This document shows positions 34,367-41,522 of a DNA stretch of 64,000 nt, in pieces (position 1 is the first letter of the stretch; each line of letters starts with the position of its first letter). The DNA comes from JAYPWI01 sp964629575 (GTDB lineage Bacteria; Actinomycetota; Acidimicrobiia; Acidimicrobiales; Poriferisodalaceae): assembly GCA_964629575.1 (NCBI GenBank), contig CAZVUM010000001.1, forward strand, positions 124,001 through 188,000, in the 5' to 3' direction. The notes under the pieces were generated by a model. The model was not told the DNA's origin. It saw only the letters and a list, made by a program, of their open reading frames with translations, and searched no databases. Position numbers and translations under genes: made by a program.

Positions 34367-34861
34367 TTACTGCCCGGAGCCGGCGAGGTGGGTGGCGAGC
34401 CCGTCCAACCCGTGGCGCCACGTCGTGGCGACGCTGCGCTTGGTGAGTCGAAAGAGGGGGCGCGTGAACCATGTCGGGGCGAAGGCGCCGGTGTAGATCA
34501 CGCGTGTACGCGGCCGCTCCGGGCTCCCCACGTCTTCGAGGTCGAGCAACTCGAGCATCTGGGTCGCGATTGGCAGGTTGGTGCGGACGACGGTGAAGCC
34601 CCATCGCGCAGGCTCGTCAGCCACGACGATCTGCTCCTCGGCCACCAGGAGCCCGACTTTGACGGTGCGGGTCGACCCGAGGGTGGCCCGCTGGTTCACC
34701 GACTCCGCTCGCGACATGGTGGGAAACCAGGCGGTCCAGGTTGCGGTCTCGGTGATCACGTCCCAGATGTCGTGTCGGGTCGCGTCGATGATGCGCTCGA
34801 CCTTCACGATGTGTGCGGCGCTGCTCGCGAACTCAGCGCCGACTGCTTCCAACTCAGGCAA
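34367..34861 (-). CDS. SRPBCC (START-like) family protein
   Basis: A 164-residue protein. The TTG at 34861 is preceded by GGAGG at five bases, which supports this start over the GTG at 34807 that lies next to the fold (KVERIIDATRHDIWDVIT). The helix-grip fold is recognisable from the first strand and helix, WTAWFPTMSRAESV, TRTVKVGLLVAEEQIV and the long C-terminal helix TWRHGLDGLATHL. SRPBCC proteins bind hydrophobic ligands or act as polyketide cyclases. It precedes the enoyl-CoA hydratase on the same strand. No specific ligand can be inferred. Confidence 0.8.
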   Translation of the reverse strand: MPELEAVGAEFASSAAHIVKVERIIDATRHDIWDVITETATWTAWFPTMSRAESVNQRATLGSTRTVKVGLLVAEEQIVVADEPARWGFTVVRTNLPIATQMLELLDLEDVGSPERPRTRVIYTGAFAPTWFTRPLFRLTKRSVATTWRHGLDGLATHLAGSGQ

Positions 34862-34919
34862 AGTGACCTCCGGCTCCTCACTTCCTAGTCGTCCGTGGCG
34901 CCGAGGAGGTCGCGGCAGG

Positions 34920-34969
34920 GTCAGGAAGTGGGGCGAGGCTGGGTGTGGGTGCCTCGCCCCACGCCTGAC
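34920..34969 (-). terminator. Long stem-loop downstream of the cNMP-binding gene
   Basis: GTGGGGCGAGGC (34928-34939) pairs perfectly with GCCTCGCCCCAC (34951-34962) around an 11-base loop, and outer arms GTCAGG/CCTGAC extend the stem to 18 pairs with a small internal bulge. It fills the gene-free stretch between the cNMP-binding gene and the SRPBCC gene. No T-run follows on either strand, so intrinsic termination or an RNA-stability role are both possible. Confidence 0.65.
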
Positions 34970-35013
34970 GCTCCTTTGGGGGGAGCGGATCCGGGAGGGG
35001 CCCGGGCTCGTGA

Positions 35014-35526
35014 TCAGTCTGGCGGGCGTGCGTAGAGCATCGGTGGCGACACGGTGCGCACGGTCTCGATGGACAGGCTGACGATCTGTTCGGTGTCCTC
35101 GCGATGGCGCTGGTCCATCCGACGAAGGCGGGCGGCCAGCTCCGTCGCCATGTTTCGCAGCATCTCGGGACTGGCGTGCACCACGGCGTCGAGCCGATTG
35201 TGAGGGATCACGAGAACGTCGAGCTCGGTAGCGGCTCGGACCGTTGCGGTCGAGGGGCCCGGATCGAGGAACGCCAGTTCCCCGATCAGTTCTCCGGCGG
35301 GGATCTCCGCCACGACGGTGTCGTCGACGAGTACCTCCGCAGTGCCCGACTCGATCACGTAGGCGTCGTGGCTCAGGTGACCCTCGGTGACGAGGTGCGT
35401 TCCTGGCTGCACCTTCACCTCGTCCGTCGACTGCGCGAGGAGTTCGAGCGTGGCGTCGCTGGCGTCCGCGAACATGGGAATCGCTCGGATGCGCTGGACC
35501 TTCGGATCGGCGTGGGTGACGCTCAT
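35014..35526 (-). CDS. Cyclic-nucleotide-binding-domain protein without effector domain
   Basis: A 170-residue protein. A Crp-like cNMP-binding fold covers about residues 15-125: IPMFADASDATLELLA, a beta-roll with GTHLVTEGHLSHDAYVIESGTAEV and the phosphate-binding cassette GELIGELAFLDPGPSTATVRA. The cassette arginine normally found before ATV is replaced by serine or threonine, so cAMP binding is uncertain. No helix-turn-helix follows; the C-terminus is a helix LRNMATELAARLRRMDQRHRED plus a short tail. It is probably a stand-alone sensor or adaptor. Confidence 0.85.
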   Translation of the reverse strand: MSVTHADPKVQRIRAIPMFADASDATLELLAQSTDEVKVQPGTHLVTEGHLSHDAYVIESGTAEVLVDDTVVAEIPAGELIGELAFLDPGPSTATVRAATELDVLVIPHNRLDAVVHASPEMLRNMATELAARLRRMDQRHREDTEQIVSLSIETVRTVSPPMLYARPPD

Positions 35527-35610
35527 GGGGGTGGTTCCTCCAACTCGGTGGAGTCCACGATGGCCGCCCGGCCGACGATCCGGCAGGGCCGAAGGTCCCG
35601 AACCGGGACG

Positions 35611-35905
35611 TCAGACCCAGTCGGGGGTCGTTGCCTGTGCTCCGACGGCTTCGAGCAGCGAAGACAGACGCTGTGTGGCCGTCTCGTCGCCCGACACGTG
35701 GTGGATCAGTCCACCGTCGAAGCGACCTGCGAGAAGAAATCCGGACAGCCCATCGGTGCTGGCGCGAGCGACCGCCGTGGCATCGGTCGCCTGCCGCGGT
35801 GTTGGGACGGTGGTCGAAATCGCCGTGCCGACCGACCAGGCGCTCCCAAGACCGTCGCGGAGCCGGCGGCCGTCTCGATCGAGGGTGCCACTGTCTGATC
35901 CGGGA
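35611..35905 (-). pseudogene. Unassigned coding-like fragment without a start
   Basis: Between the cNMP gene and the VOC remnant the minus strand reads LRDGLGSAWSVGTAISTT through SGDETATQRLSSLLEAVGAQATTPDWV to a TGA ending at 35611. The third-position GC looks coding, but no ATG, GTG or TTG occurs in this frame before it merges with the VOC remnant, and a GTG-started alternative frame (MAPSIETAAGSATVLGAP) covers the upstream part. This fits a frameshifted or truncated gene. I do not recognise the family. The 84 bases from 35527 to 35610 hold nothing recognisable. Confidence 0.35.
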
Positions 35906-36079
35906 TCAGGCGTACTCGACGATCTGCACGTAGTTGCCGTCGGGATCTTCGAGGGTCGCGAGATGGCCGAACGGCTCGCGCTCGAACCGTCGGATCCACG
36001 TCGCCCCGTGCCGGTGTTCGAAGATCGCTTGCGGTGGGCGTGGTGGGCGTGGTGGGCGTGGTGCTCCACGACCCGACGA
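35906..36079 (-). pseudogene. C-terminal remnant of a VOC/glyoxalase-like protein
   Basis: The open frame, bounded by TGA at 36080-36082 and TGA at 35906-35908, ends in ATWIRREF-like sequence followed by PFGHLATLEDPDGNYVQIVEYA, the typical last strand of vicinal-oxygen-chelate proteins, including the metal-ligand-type region DPDGNYVQ. The first 25 codons are a (Pro-Pro-Arg)n run made by a 9-base repeat instead of the VOC N-terminus. The frame is continuous with the preceding ArsR-SRPBCC gene apart from its stop codon. The gene is clearly truncated. Confidence 0.6.
36033..36063. repeat. 9-base tandem repeat at the VOC remnant junction
   Basis: GGTGGGCGT is repeated three full times plus a partial copy (36033, 36042, 36051, 36060). 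It lies exactly where the VOC sequence breaks off, a plausible deletion or slippage junction. Confidence 0.8.
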
Positions 36080-36889
36080 TCACGCCGCGGCCGCGCACAG
36101 CCGGCGAAGGAGGTCTCCCCACCCGAGTTCGTGGCCGTCGGCCGCGCCCGGCTCGATCGCTCCGAGCACCGTGTGCTCGAACCGGATGGTCGTCGACGTG
36201 GGGCCGGTCTCGGTGAGGGTGACCACCAGTCGACCATGGAGGGCGCCCGGGATTCCGAAGTCGCCGTCGAGGATCAGCTCTTTGTCGGTGGTGTACCCGC
36301 GCACGACGCCGACTGCGTATCCGCCGTCTTCGCGGGCGTCCCACAGCGTGCCGCCCGGCTCGAGGGTGAGCGTGACGCCCAGCGACTCCGGAGCCAGGTA
36401 GGGCTGGGTCCACCAGGTGCCGGTGCGATTGACGAGTGTGTCCCACACCCGGGCGGCGGGCGCGCTGCTCGACTGTTCCTGGACGATGTCGATCACTCGC
36501 ACGGCTGGGTTCGGTGGGGTCGGGGCCATGTCGGGCTCTCTTTCGTGGTCGGATTCGGCCGCGTGGGCGAGGCCGAAGAGGCGGCCCGCCCAGAGCCGCT
36601 CGAAGGGGTGGAGCCACCGTTCGTAGATCTGTTGCAGCGGGGTGGCGTTGAGATGGTTGATGCGCTCACGGCCGGATGCTTCGACCCGGATCAGCCCCGC
36701 ACCCTCCAGCACCTTGAGGTGGTTGAGCACGCCGTGGCGGGTCATGCCGTCGACCTCGTCACACAGGGCCGTGGTGTTGTGGGGGCCGATGCGCAGCACG
36801 TCCAGCAGCCGGCGGCGGGTCGGGTCGCCGAGCGCGCGCCACACGAGAGAGAGCTCGCTCGACTCGGGTGGGGTGTCGGTGGTGTTCAC
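36080..36889 (-). CDS. ArsR-type HTH regulator fused to an SRPBCC/AHSA1 domain
   Basis: A 269-residue protein from the GTG at 36889. Residues about 10-95 are an ArsR winged helix (VWRALGDPTRRRLLDVLRIGPHNTT, TRHGVLNHLKVLEGAGLIRVEASGRERINHLNATPLQQI). Residues about 125-265 are an AHSA1-type SRPBCC domain (SAPAARVWDTLVNRTGTWWTQP, GGTLWDAREDGGYAVGVV, GRLVVTLTETGPTSTTIRFEHTVLG). The fusion joins a DNA-binding switch to a hydrophobic-ligand pocket and could directly sense a small molecule. Its GTG overlaps the stop of a 42-residue ORF, and the stop is followed in frame by the VOC remnant. Confidence 0.87.
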   Translation of the reverse strand: MNTTDTPPESSELSLVWRALGDPTRRRLLDVLRIGPHNTTALCDEVDGMTRHGVLNHLKVLEGAGLIRVEASGRERINHLNATPLQQIYERWLHPFERLWAGRLFGLAHAAESDHEREPDMAPTPPNPAVRVIDIVQEQSSSAPAARVWDTLVNRTGTWWTQPYLAPESLGVTLTLEPGGTLWDAREDGGYAVGVVRGYTTDKELILDGDFGIPGALHGRLVVTLTETGPTSTTIRFEHTVLGAIEPGAADGHELGWGDLLRRLCAAAA

Positions 36890-37014
36890 GTTTTCTTCGG
36901 ACGCCCCTTGACGGGAGATCCCTGATAGGTGCGGATGAGCTCGATGTACTTCTGCGGTTCGGTTGCGAGCCAGGTGAGCCCGAACACGACCGCCCCGGGG
37001 GTGCTCGAGACCAC
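36886..37014 (-). CDS. Small 42-residue ORF coupled to the ArsR-SRPBCC gene
   Basis: GTG at 37014 with AGGGG eight to nine bases upstream; TGA at 36886-36888 overlaps the GTG of the regulator as GTGA. The product reads VSSTPGAVVFGLTWLA, a short apolar stretch, then EPQKYIELIRTYQGSP and a basic tail VKGRPKKT. It is too short for family assignment, but start, spacing, overlap and protein-like composition argue that it is translated. It may serve as a leader peptide or small partner of the regulator. Confidence 0.45.
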   Translation of the reverse strand: MVSSTPGAVVFGLTWLATEPQKYIELIRTYQGSPVKGRPKKT

Positions 37015-37103
37015 GATCGAGACCCCTGCGGGAACGATCGAACATCTGGCCGGGTATTTCGGTCGCCGCCCCTGACGCCGGAGGTCAGATAGCGTCGGCC
37101 GCC

Positions 37104-37865
37104 ATGACCACGATGTTGACGCCCGCCGAAGCCGCCGAGGCCGTTGCTCGTCCCATCCTCGAGATCGGCCGAACCTGGATGCAGGATCCCTCGGTGGCTC
37201 CCGTGGCGGAGAGCTTCGGGCTGGCGCCGCCGTTCGGGCTCTGGACGGTGGGCCGCGCCGGGGTGATGGGCGACGCCGAATCGGCCGCGGTCGCGGCAGC
37301 GATCGGGTTCATGGGCCCGGAGCAGGTGATGGGTCTCTGGGAGGGTCGCGACCGCAGTGTGCCCGCATGGGAGGTGTCGCTCGGTTACGCCGAGCATGCA
37401 GCGAGGTGGGGACGCGCGACCTTCGGTTCGCTCGACCCGGCTGCCGTCGCGCGCTGCGCGGAGCTCGGTGCCAAGGTGTCAGACGCCACGCTTCCCTCGA
37501 TCGGAGCGCTCTTTGCAGGCTGGCGAACCGTGCCCCTGCCCGGCGATCCCTGCGGCGATGCGACGATCGTTCTCCAGGTTCTGCGGGAGATGCGCGGCGC
37601 CGCGCACTTGGCGGCGGTGCACGCCGTCGGACTCGGGCCCCACGCAGCGATCATGTCGACGGACGATCCCATCCGCGGCGGTTTGTCGTGGGCGGAGACT
37701 TTCGGGTGGCAGGCGCCTCACCCAGCCGGCGACGGTGACGCCCGGCGCGAAGCCGAGCGGCTGACCACCATCGCGTGTGCCCCCGGCTTCGAGGCGCTCA
37801 GCGCAGACGAACGGCAGGAGTTCGTCGACGTGGTGTCGCTGATGCGCGCCGCCCTCGACGGCTGA
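37104..37865 (+). CDS. SCO6745-family protein
   Basis: A 253-residue protein of the all-helical SCO6745/SalK-like family frequent in actinobacteria. Family features are the N-terminal AEAAEAVARPILEIGRTWM, the GLAPPFGLWTVGRAGVMGD segment, SAAVAAAIGFMGPEQV, LFAGWRTVPLPGDP and the middle AAHLAAVHAVGLGPHAAI with conserved histidines, then a C-terminal helix ERQEFVDVVSLMRAAL. The biochemical function of the family is unknown; the fold has been compared to DinB-like metal-binding bundles. It is divergent from the small ORF and regulator across about 90 bases. Confidence 0.8.
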   Translation: MTTMLTPAEAAEAVARPILEIGRTWMQDPSVAPVAESFGLAPPFGLWTVGRAGVMGDAESAAVAAAIGFMGPEQVMGLWEGRDRSVPAWEVSLGYAEHAARWGRATFGSLDPAAVARCAELGAKVSDATLPSIGALFAGWRTVPLPGDPCGDATIVLQVLREMRGAAHLAAVHAVGLGPHAAIMSTDDPIRGGLSWAETFGWQAPHPAGDGDARREAERLTTIACAPGFEALSADERQEFVDVVSLMRAALDG

Positions 37866-37892
37866 ACCACCCTGCTCGTACCCTCGGCCGAC

Positions 37893-38439
37893 ATGGTGAT
37901 CTCGAGGTGGGCGTCGGTGGCAGCGGTCGCGTGGCTGGCGGTGGGTTGCGGCGGTTCCGCGGAACCGCCGACCGGCGCCGAGGGCCCGACAACCGACGTC
38001 GAGGCGACCGAAATGGACGGCGGGAGCCTCGATCATCGAAGGGGTCGTACCACCCGGGGCGCTCCCAGAGGGCTGGTTGCAGAGACTTCCCAAGCAACAC
38101 GTTCGCTATCGGGTTGATCACACGGGCGCCTTCGTCGGCGTCGACAACATCGACGAACTGCGCGCCGCCGGGCTACAGGCGGCTGATCTTCTCGCAGAGC
38201 TGGACCCTGACGATCCGACCATCGATTCGGTACGGGAGCTCTTCGCCGAGCTGCCCGACGAGTCGATCGTCGCGATCTTCGCCGAGGAGCCCCAGGTCTT
38301 CCACTACTTCGACGGGCTGTTCATCGACGTCGACGATCCGCTCGAGGGTCCCGATGTGCTTCCCAACGCGTTCGGGGGCGAGCCGTTTCCGGCGACGACG
38401 AGGACGATGGAGATTTTGACGAGCTCCACCGATCGGTGA
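37893..38439 (+). pseudogene. Lipoprotein gene with a frameshift near 38022
   Basis: The ATG at 37893 starts a lipoprotein signal peptide ending in GCGGS (lipobox LAVGC), followed by a low-complexity linker to MDGG. From about 38022 the protein-like sequence moves to another frame: ASIIEGVVPPGALPEGWLQRLPKQ, GAFVGVDNIDELRAAGLQAADLL, ESIVAIFAEEPQVFHYFDGLFIDVDD and FGGEPF, ending in TGA at 38437-38439. Removing one G from the GGG run at 38022-38024 joins both parts into a protein of about 180 residues. Either the gene is inactivated or the assembly has an extra base. I do not recognise a function. Confidence 0.65.
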
Positions 38440-38495
38440 GCTCCTCGGGTTCGCGCTGACCGCGGAATCGCATCTGATGCCACTGCTCCAGGAGT

Positions 38496-38531
38496 GCTGC
38501 GGTCCCGATCTCCCGCACCCGGGACCGCAGC
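38496..38531. terminator. Stem-loop between the lipoprotein gene and tRNA-Lys
   Basis: GCTGCGGTCCC (38496-38506) pairs perfectly with GGGACCGCAGC (38521-38531) around a 14-base loop; a second, shorter hairpin CTCCTCC/GGAGGAG follows at 38534-38560. They lie between the convergent lipoprotein and tRNA-Lys genes, so two-way termination is likely. No T-run is present. Confidence 0.6.
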
Positions 38532-38609
38532 CTCTCCTCCGTCCCTGAAGACAGGAGGAGTGGCGGCCGACGACGTGGGTCGTGTGCCGTGTCGCACCGT
38601 GTCGCTGTG

Positions 38610-38683
38610 TACGCCCCCTGGGACTCGAACCCAGAACCTGCGGATTAAGAGTCCGATGCTCTAACCAGTTGAGCTAGAGGCGC
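38610..38683 (-). tRNA. tRNA-Lys (anticodon CTT)
   Basis: 74 bases on the minus strand fold into a full cloverleaf. The acceptor stem GCGCCTC pairs with GGGGCGT (with two G-T pairs), the T arm is CTGGG-TTCGAGT-CCCAG, and the anticodon loop in ACTCTTAATC gives CTT. The discriminator base is A. CCA is not encoded. Confidence 0.95.
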
Positions 38684-38780
38684 ATGGAGCGACCGATGAT
38701 AGCGGTCGCTCTCGAATGCGACACAACTCGATTCGGGGAAGCCGGCACAGCCCCGGCGCCGGCGCGGCAGGCAAAAATGC

Positions 38781-38824
38781 CGGCGGCGGCGGGCCTTCCC
38801 CTGCCGGGGACTCACCGCCGCCGC
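38781..38824. terminator. GC-rich stem-loop in the gene-free stretch before the TetR pair
   Basis: GGCGGCGGCGG pairs with CCGCCGCCGCC (11 pairs), with an inner TCCCC/GGGGA stem. Read on the minus strand it is followed by GGCATTTTTGCC, so it resembles an intrinsic terminator in that direction, although no minus-strand gene ends here. It may stop antisense transcription from the TetR region. The rest of 38684-38925 shows no gene. Confidence 0.35.
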
Positions 38825-38925
38825 CCATTCCCACCGGTCAGACCGGCTCGACCGAGGCCGTAACCTCGAATGGAAATTTGAGATTACCAGTTCCGCCCGG
38901 CATGGCAACTAGGTTGGCGGGCGGC

Positions 38926-39627
38926 ATGAAGGAGTCGGGCACGGCGGTGGCGATGCGCTCGGAGTCGACAAACGCGCGCGAACGCCTGATCGCAGCGGGC
39001 ACCGCGGCGATGCGCGAGCGGGGCGGTCGGCCGCTTCCGGACCTCAACGCAGACGACGTGATCGAACGGGCGCAGGTCCCCAAGAGCACGCTGTATCAGC
39101 TGTGGGGCAATTTCGACGAGTACCGCAGAGACGTGCTGGTCGAGCTCATCAGAACCGCCGATCGGCAGGATTCGGGCGCCATCGTGGACGCGGTGGTGCC
39201 GATCCTCGAGCGCGGCGGCAATCCCGCGGAGCTCCTGGTGACCGGATCGGTGGCGTACTTCGAGGTCTTCAGCGCCTCGGACTTCTGCACATGGGTCCTC
39301 GCTGCGTATCCGCACCGCGACGAGGTGGGCGTGGGTCCCGAAATCGCAGCCGCGTTGAACGACGCCCGCGACCGGTTCGCCCGACCGATCGCGATGCTTG
39401 TCGCTGCCTCCCGGCGCAGGCCCCGGCCGGGGGTCGATGCCGCCACGATGTCCCAGCTGCTCGTCGCCACGTACCTCGGCATGGCCATGCGGGAACGGCT
39501 GGACCCGGGGTGCGCCACGAAGGAGCTCGATTGGGTCGGGCCCGACGGCAGCCCGGAGCGGTGGCCGCGCATCGCGATCGCGACACAGGCGATCATCGCC
39601 CGCTGCACCGAACTGGTGCCACAGTGA
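38926..39627 (+). CDS. TetR-like transcriptional regulator
   Basis: A 233-residue protein from the ATG at 38926; in-frame ATGs at 38902 and 38953 are alternatives. The helix-turn-helix spans about residues 15-60: STNARERLIAAGTAAMRERG, then DLNADDVIERAQVPKSTLYQLWGNFDEYRRDVL. The C-terminal domain is helical, with VTGSVAYFEVFSASDFCTWVLAAYP and a MSQLLVATYLGMAMRERL segment. The stop overlaps the start of a second TetR-like gene as GTGA. Ligand and targets are unknown. The AT-rich stretch at 38870-38885, just upstream, is the probable promoter. Confidence 0.82.
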   Translation: MKESGTAVAMRSESTNARERLIAAGTAAMRERGGRPLPDLNADDVIERAQVPKSTLYQLWGNFDEYRRDVLVELIRTADRQDSGAIVDAVVPILERGGNPAELLVTGSVAYFEVFSASDFCTWVLAAYPHRDEVGVGPEIAAALNDARDRFARPIAMLVAASRRRPRPGVDAATMSQLLVATYLGMAMRERLDPGCATKELDWVGPDGSPERWPRIAIATQAIIARCTELVPQ

Positions 39628-40340
39628 GCACCCGCGGGAAGTACCTATCGGCGACGGACGCCCGACGTCGCATGCTCGAGGCCGGAGCAGAGATGGCCCG
39701 CGACCTGCCACCTTGCGACGCATTCGTCCACCTGCGGTCCGCCGACCTCGCGCAGGACGCCGGGATGTCCAAGTCGGGCGTCTACCGCCAGTTTTCGAGT
39801 CTCGAAGAACTCCACACCGCCGCCATCCTCGAGATCGCCAGGCAAGAGTCCGAAGCGCACAACGAGACACTCGCCGAGGACATCGTCGAGCTCGCCACCG
39901 AAGGCTTCGGTCTCGAGCAGCTGGTCCACGATCTCGGACGGGTGTCGTTCGCCACCAGCCTCGAGGACGACGCCGTCGACATGACTGTCCTGCTCGCCGC
40001 GTTGTCGCACAACGAGGAGATCGCAGCGGCCGGCCGTTCAGCAGACACAGCTGCTCGCAGCACGATGGAAGACGTCTACCGCCTCGCCGACCAGCGGCTC
40101 GAGTACCAGCTCCGAGACGGCGTGTCGTACGAGGATCTCGTCGCGATGGTGTTCAGCCTCAACGACGGGCTCGTCATCTGGCACAACGCTGATCCCGACG
40201 CGGTTCCCCTCGACATGGAGGGACCAGAGGGAACAGGGATCGAGGGCGACTGGGACCCCTTCGTCCTCGGACTGTGGGCCTTCGTCGAGCACCTGCGCGA
40301 GCCGGCGACCGGCGGCGAGACCGGCACAGACCAGGAATGA
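39624..40340 (+). CDS. TetR-like transcriptional regulator, second of a coupled pair
   Basis: A 238-residue protein from the GTG at 39624 overlapping the previous stop. The helix-turn-helix region reads ATDARRRMLEAGAEMA, then LRSADLAQDAGMSKSGVYRQFSSLEELHTAAILE, a TetR-type arrangement with SGVYRQF as recognition helix. The ligand domain contains LVHDLGRVSFATSLEDDAVDMTVLLAALSHNEEIAA and ends with an acidic tail. It is clearly different in sequence from its partner, unlike the pair at 8267-9558. A strong stem-loop follows at 40343-40369. Confidence 0.82.
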   Translation: MSTRGKYLSATDARRRMLEAGAEMARDLPPCDAFVHLRSADLAQDAGMSKSGVYRQFSSLEELHTAAILEIARQESEAHNETLAEDIVELATEGFGLEQLVHDLGRVSFATSLEDDAVDMTVLLAALSHNEEIAAAGRSADTAARSTMEDVYRLADQRLEYQLRDGVSYEDLVAMVFSLNDGLVIWHNADPDAVPLDMEGPEGTGIEGDWDPFVLGLWAFVEHLREPATGGETGTDQE

Positions 40341-40342
40341 GA

Positions 40343-40369
40343 GAGGGCCCCGGCTGCGCCAGGGCCCTC
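40343..40369. terminator. Bidirectional terminator hairpin
   Basis: GAGGGCCC pairs with GGGCCCTC around an 11-base loop, directly after the TetR stop and 12 bases beyond the 3' end of the convergent tRNA-His. It can end both transcripts. No T-run is present. Confidence 0.65.
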
Positions 40370-40380
40370 ATTCCCGATGG

Positions 40381-40455
40381 GGTGACCGAGGGGAATTGAA
40401 CCCCCGACCTCCAGTGCCACAAACTGGCGCTCTAACCGACTGAGCTACGATCACC
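40381..40455 (-). tRNA. tRNA-His (anticodon GTG)
   Basis: A cloverleaf on the minus strand: acceptor GTGATCG with CGGTCAC, an extra G at position -1 opposite C73 (the hallmark of tRNA-His), D arm GCTCAGTCGGTTAGAGC, anticodon stem CCAGT/ACTGG with loop TTGTGGC, and T arm GGGGG-TTCAATT-CCCCT. CCA is not encoded. Confidence 0.95.
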
Positions 40456-40486
40456 AGGAGCTGTCCAGGATAGGAGAGCGCGGCAG

Positions 40487-40527
40487 CAGTCGCGCAAGTG
40501 GACGCGACTGGATCAGCGCAATTGCGC
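40487..40527 (+). promoter_or_regulatory. Structured 5' leader of the GrdB-like selenoprotein gene
   Basis: CAGTCGCG and CGCGACTG form an 8-pair stem (40487-40510), followed at 40516-40527 by the perfect 12-base palindrome GCGCAATTGCGC, then AGGGGG as ribosome binding site eight bases before the ATG. The palindrome may be an operator or a small hairpin in the mRNA. Confidence 0.4.
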
Positions 40528-40541
40528 CAGGGGGTAACACG

Positions 40542-41522
40542 ATGACCGGGGCCGACGCTTCGCTGCAACAACGTCAGCGACCCATCGACTACATCCCGCG
40601 CATCACCGCGCAGTACTCGGGCCTGGGATACGGCGAGTACCAGTGGCTGCACAGCGACGAGCCGTCGGAGTGGACCCCCGTGCAGCGGCCGCTGCGCGAG
40701 AGCCGACTCGGGCTCATCGCAACCGGCGGGATCTATGCGTCTGGGCAGACCGCGTTTCACTACAAGGACGACACGACCTATCGGGCGATCCCGACCGACG
40801 TCGGCACCCCCGATCTGCGCGCCACGCATTTCGCGTACGACCTCACTGACGCCCGCGACGACATCAATGTCGTGTTCCCCATCGATGCCCTCCGAACTCT
40901 TGTGGCACAGGGCGAGATCGGTGAGCTCGGTCCGTCGGCATACACCTTGATGGGTGGGATCTACAGCATGCGTCGGGTTCGGGAGGAGCTGATCCCCCAG
41001 CTCGTGCAACGCTGCCTCGAAGACGAGCTCGACGTCGTTCTGCTCGTGCCCGTCTGACCTGTCTGCCATCAGACCGTGGGTCTGATCGCACGAGCTCTCG
41101 AAGCCGCCGGCATCTCGACGCTGTCGATGTCGAGCGCCAGGGACATCACCCGCGCGGCCGGCCCGGCCCGGTCGGTCTACCTCGATTTCCCCTTGGGCCA
41201 CACCTCGGGTCGCCCACACGATCCCGAGCTCAACCTCACCATCATGCGCGAGACGCTGGCAGCGTTCGAAACGCTCACCGAGCCCGGATCGATGCTGCAT
41301 CTGAACCATCGCTGGTCGTCCACCGACAACTGGAAAGACAAGGTGTTCGCGCCTGTCGAACGTGGCGAGGTGGCCGGGGACTCCTCACCGTCATCTGGAT
41401 ACGACGACGATCGAGTTCTCCGCCACGAAACCCCCCAGTACCAGACAGAGGAGGACGCCGCGGCGGCCCATGCCGAGCACGAGGGCGAGGACTGCCTCGT
41501 CTGTGCCGGCATCGACTACTGA
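40542..41522 (+). CDS. GrdB/PrdB-like reductase-family selenoprotein (TGA at codon 172)
   Basis: A 326-residue protein if the TGA at 41055-41057 is read as selenocysteine. The frame reads DVVLLVPV, TGA, then PVCHQTVGLIARALEAAGIST, the U-x-x-C motif of the glycine/betaine/sarcosine/D-proline reductase selenoprotein B group. The upstream part (DYIPRITAQYSGLGY, LGPSAYTLMGGIYSMRRV) and downstream part (ARSVYLDFPLGHTSGRP, HHRW-like LNHRWSSTDNWKDKV) both belong to this family. An 8-pair hairpin with loop GUG begins 10 bases after the TGA. The final stop is also TGA, overlapping the Nudix start. The stand-alone family is probably a thiol-dependent redox enzyme; its substrate is not established. Confidence 0.92.
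41068..41086 (+). promoter_or_regulatory. SECIS-like hairpin of the GrdB-like selenoprotein
   Basis: AUCAGACC pairs perfectly with GGUCUGAU around the loop GUG. The loop G is 18 bases after the TGA at 41055-41057, inside the known window for bacterial SECIS elements, and it is the first loop base as required for SelB contact. Confidence 0.8.

Noticed and set aside
36080..36082. TGA between the ArsR-SRPBCC gene and the VOC remnant read as a third selenocysteine
   Set aside because: The frame does continue for 57 codons, but no family places a cysteine here, the next codons encode a repeat-derived proline run, and no SECIS-like hairpin follows.
38716..38925. Upstream extension of the TetR-like gene to an ATG at 38716
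   Set aside because: The extension is a proline/glycine-rich reading of the GC-rich stem-loop region and is not protein-like; the ATG at 38926 is closer to the helix-turn-helix.
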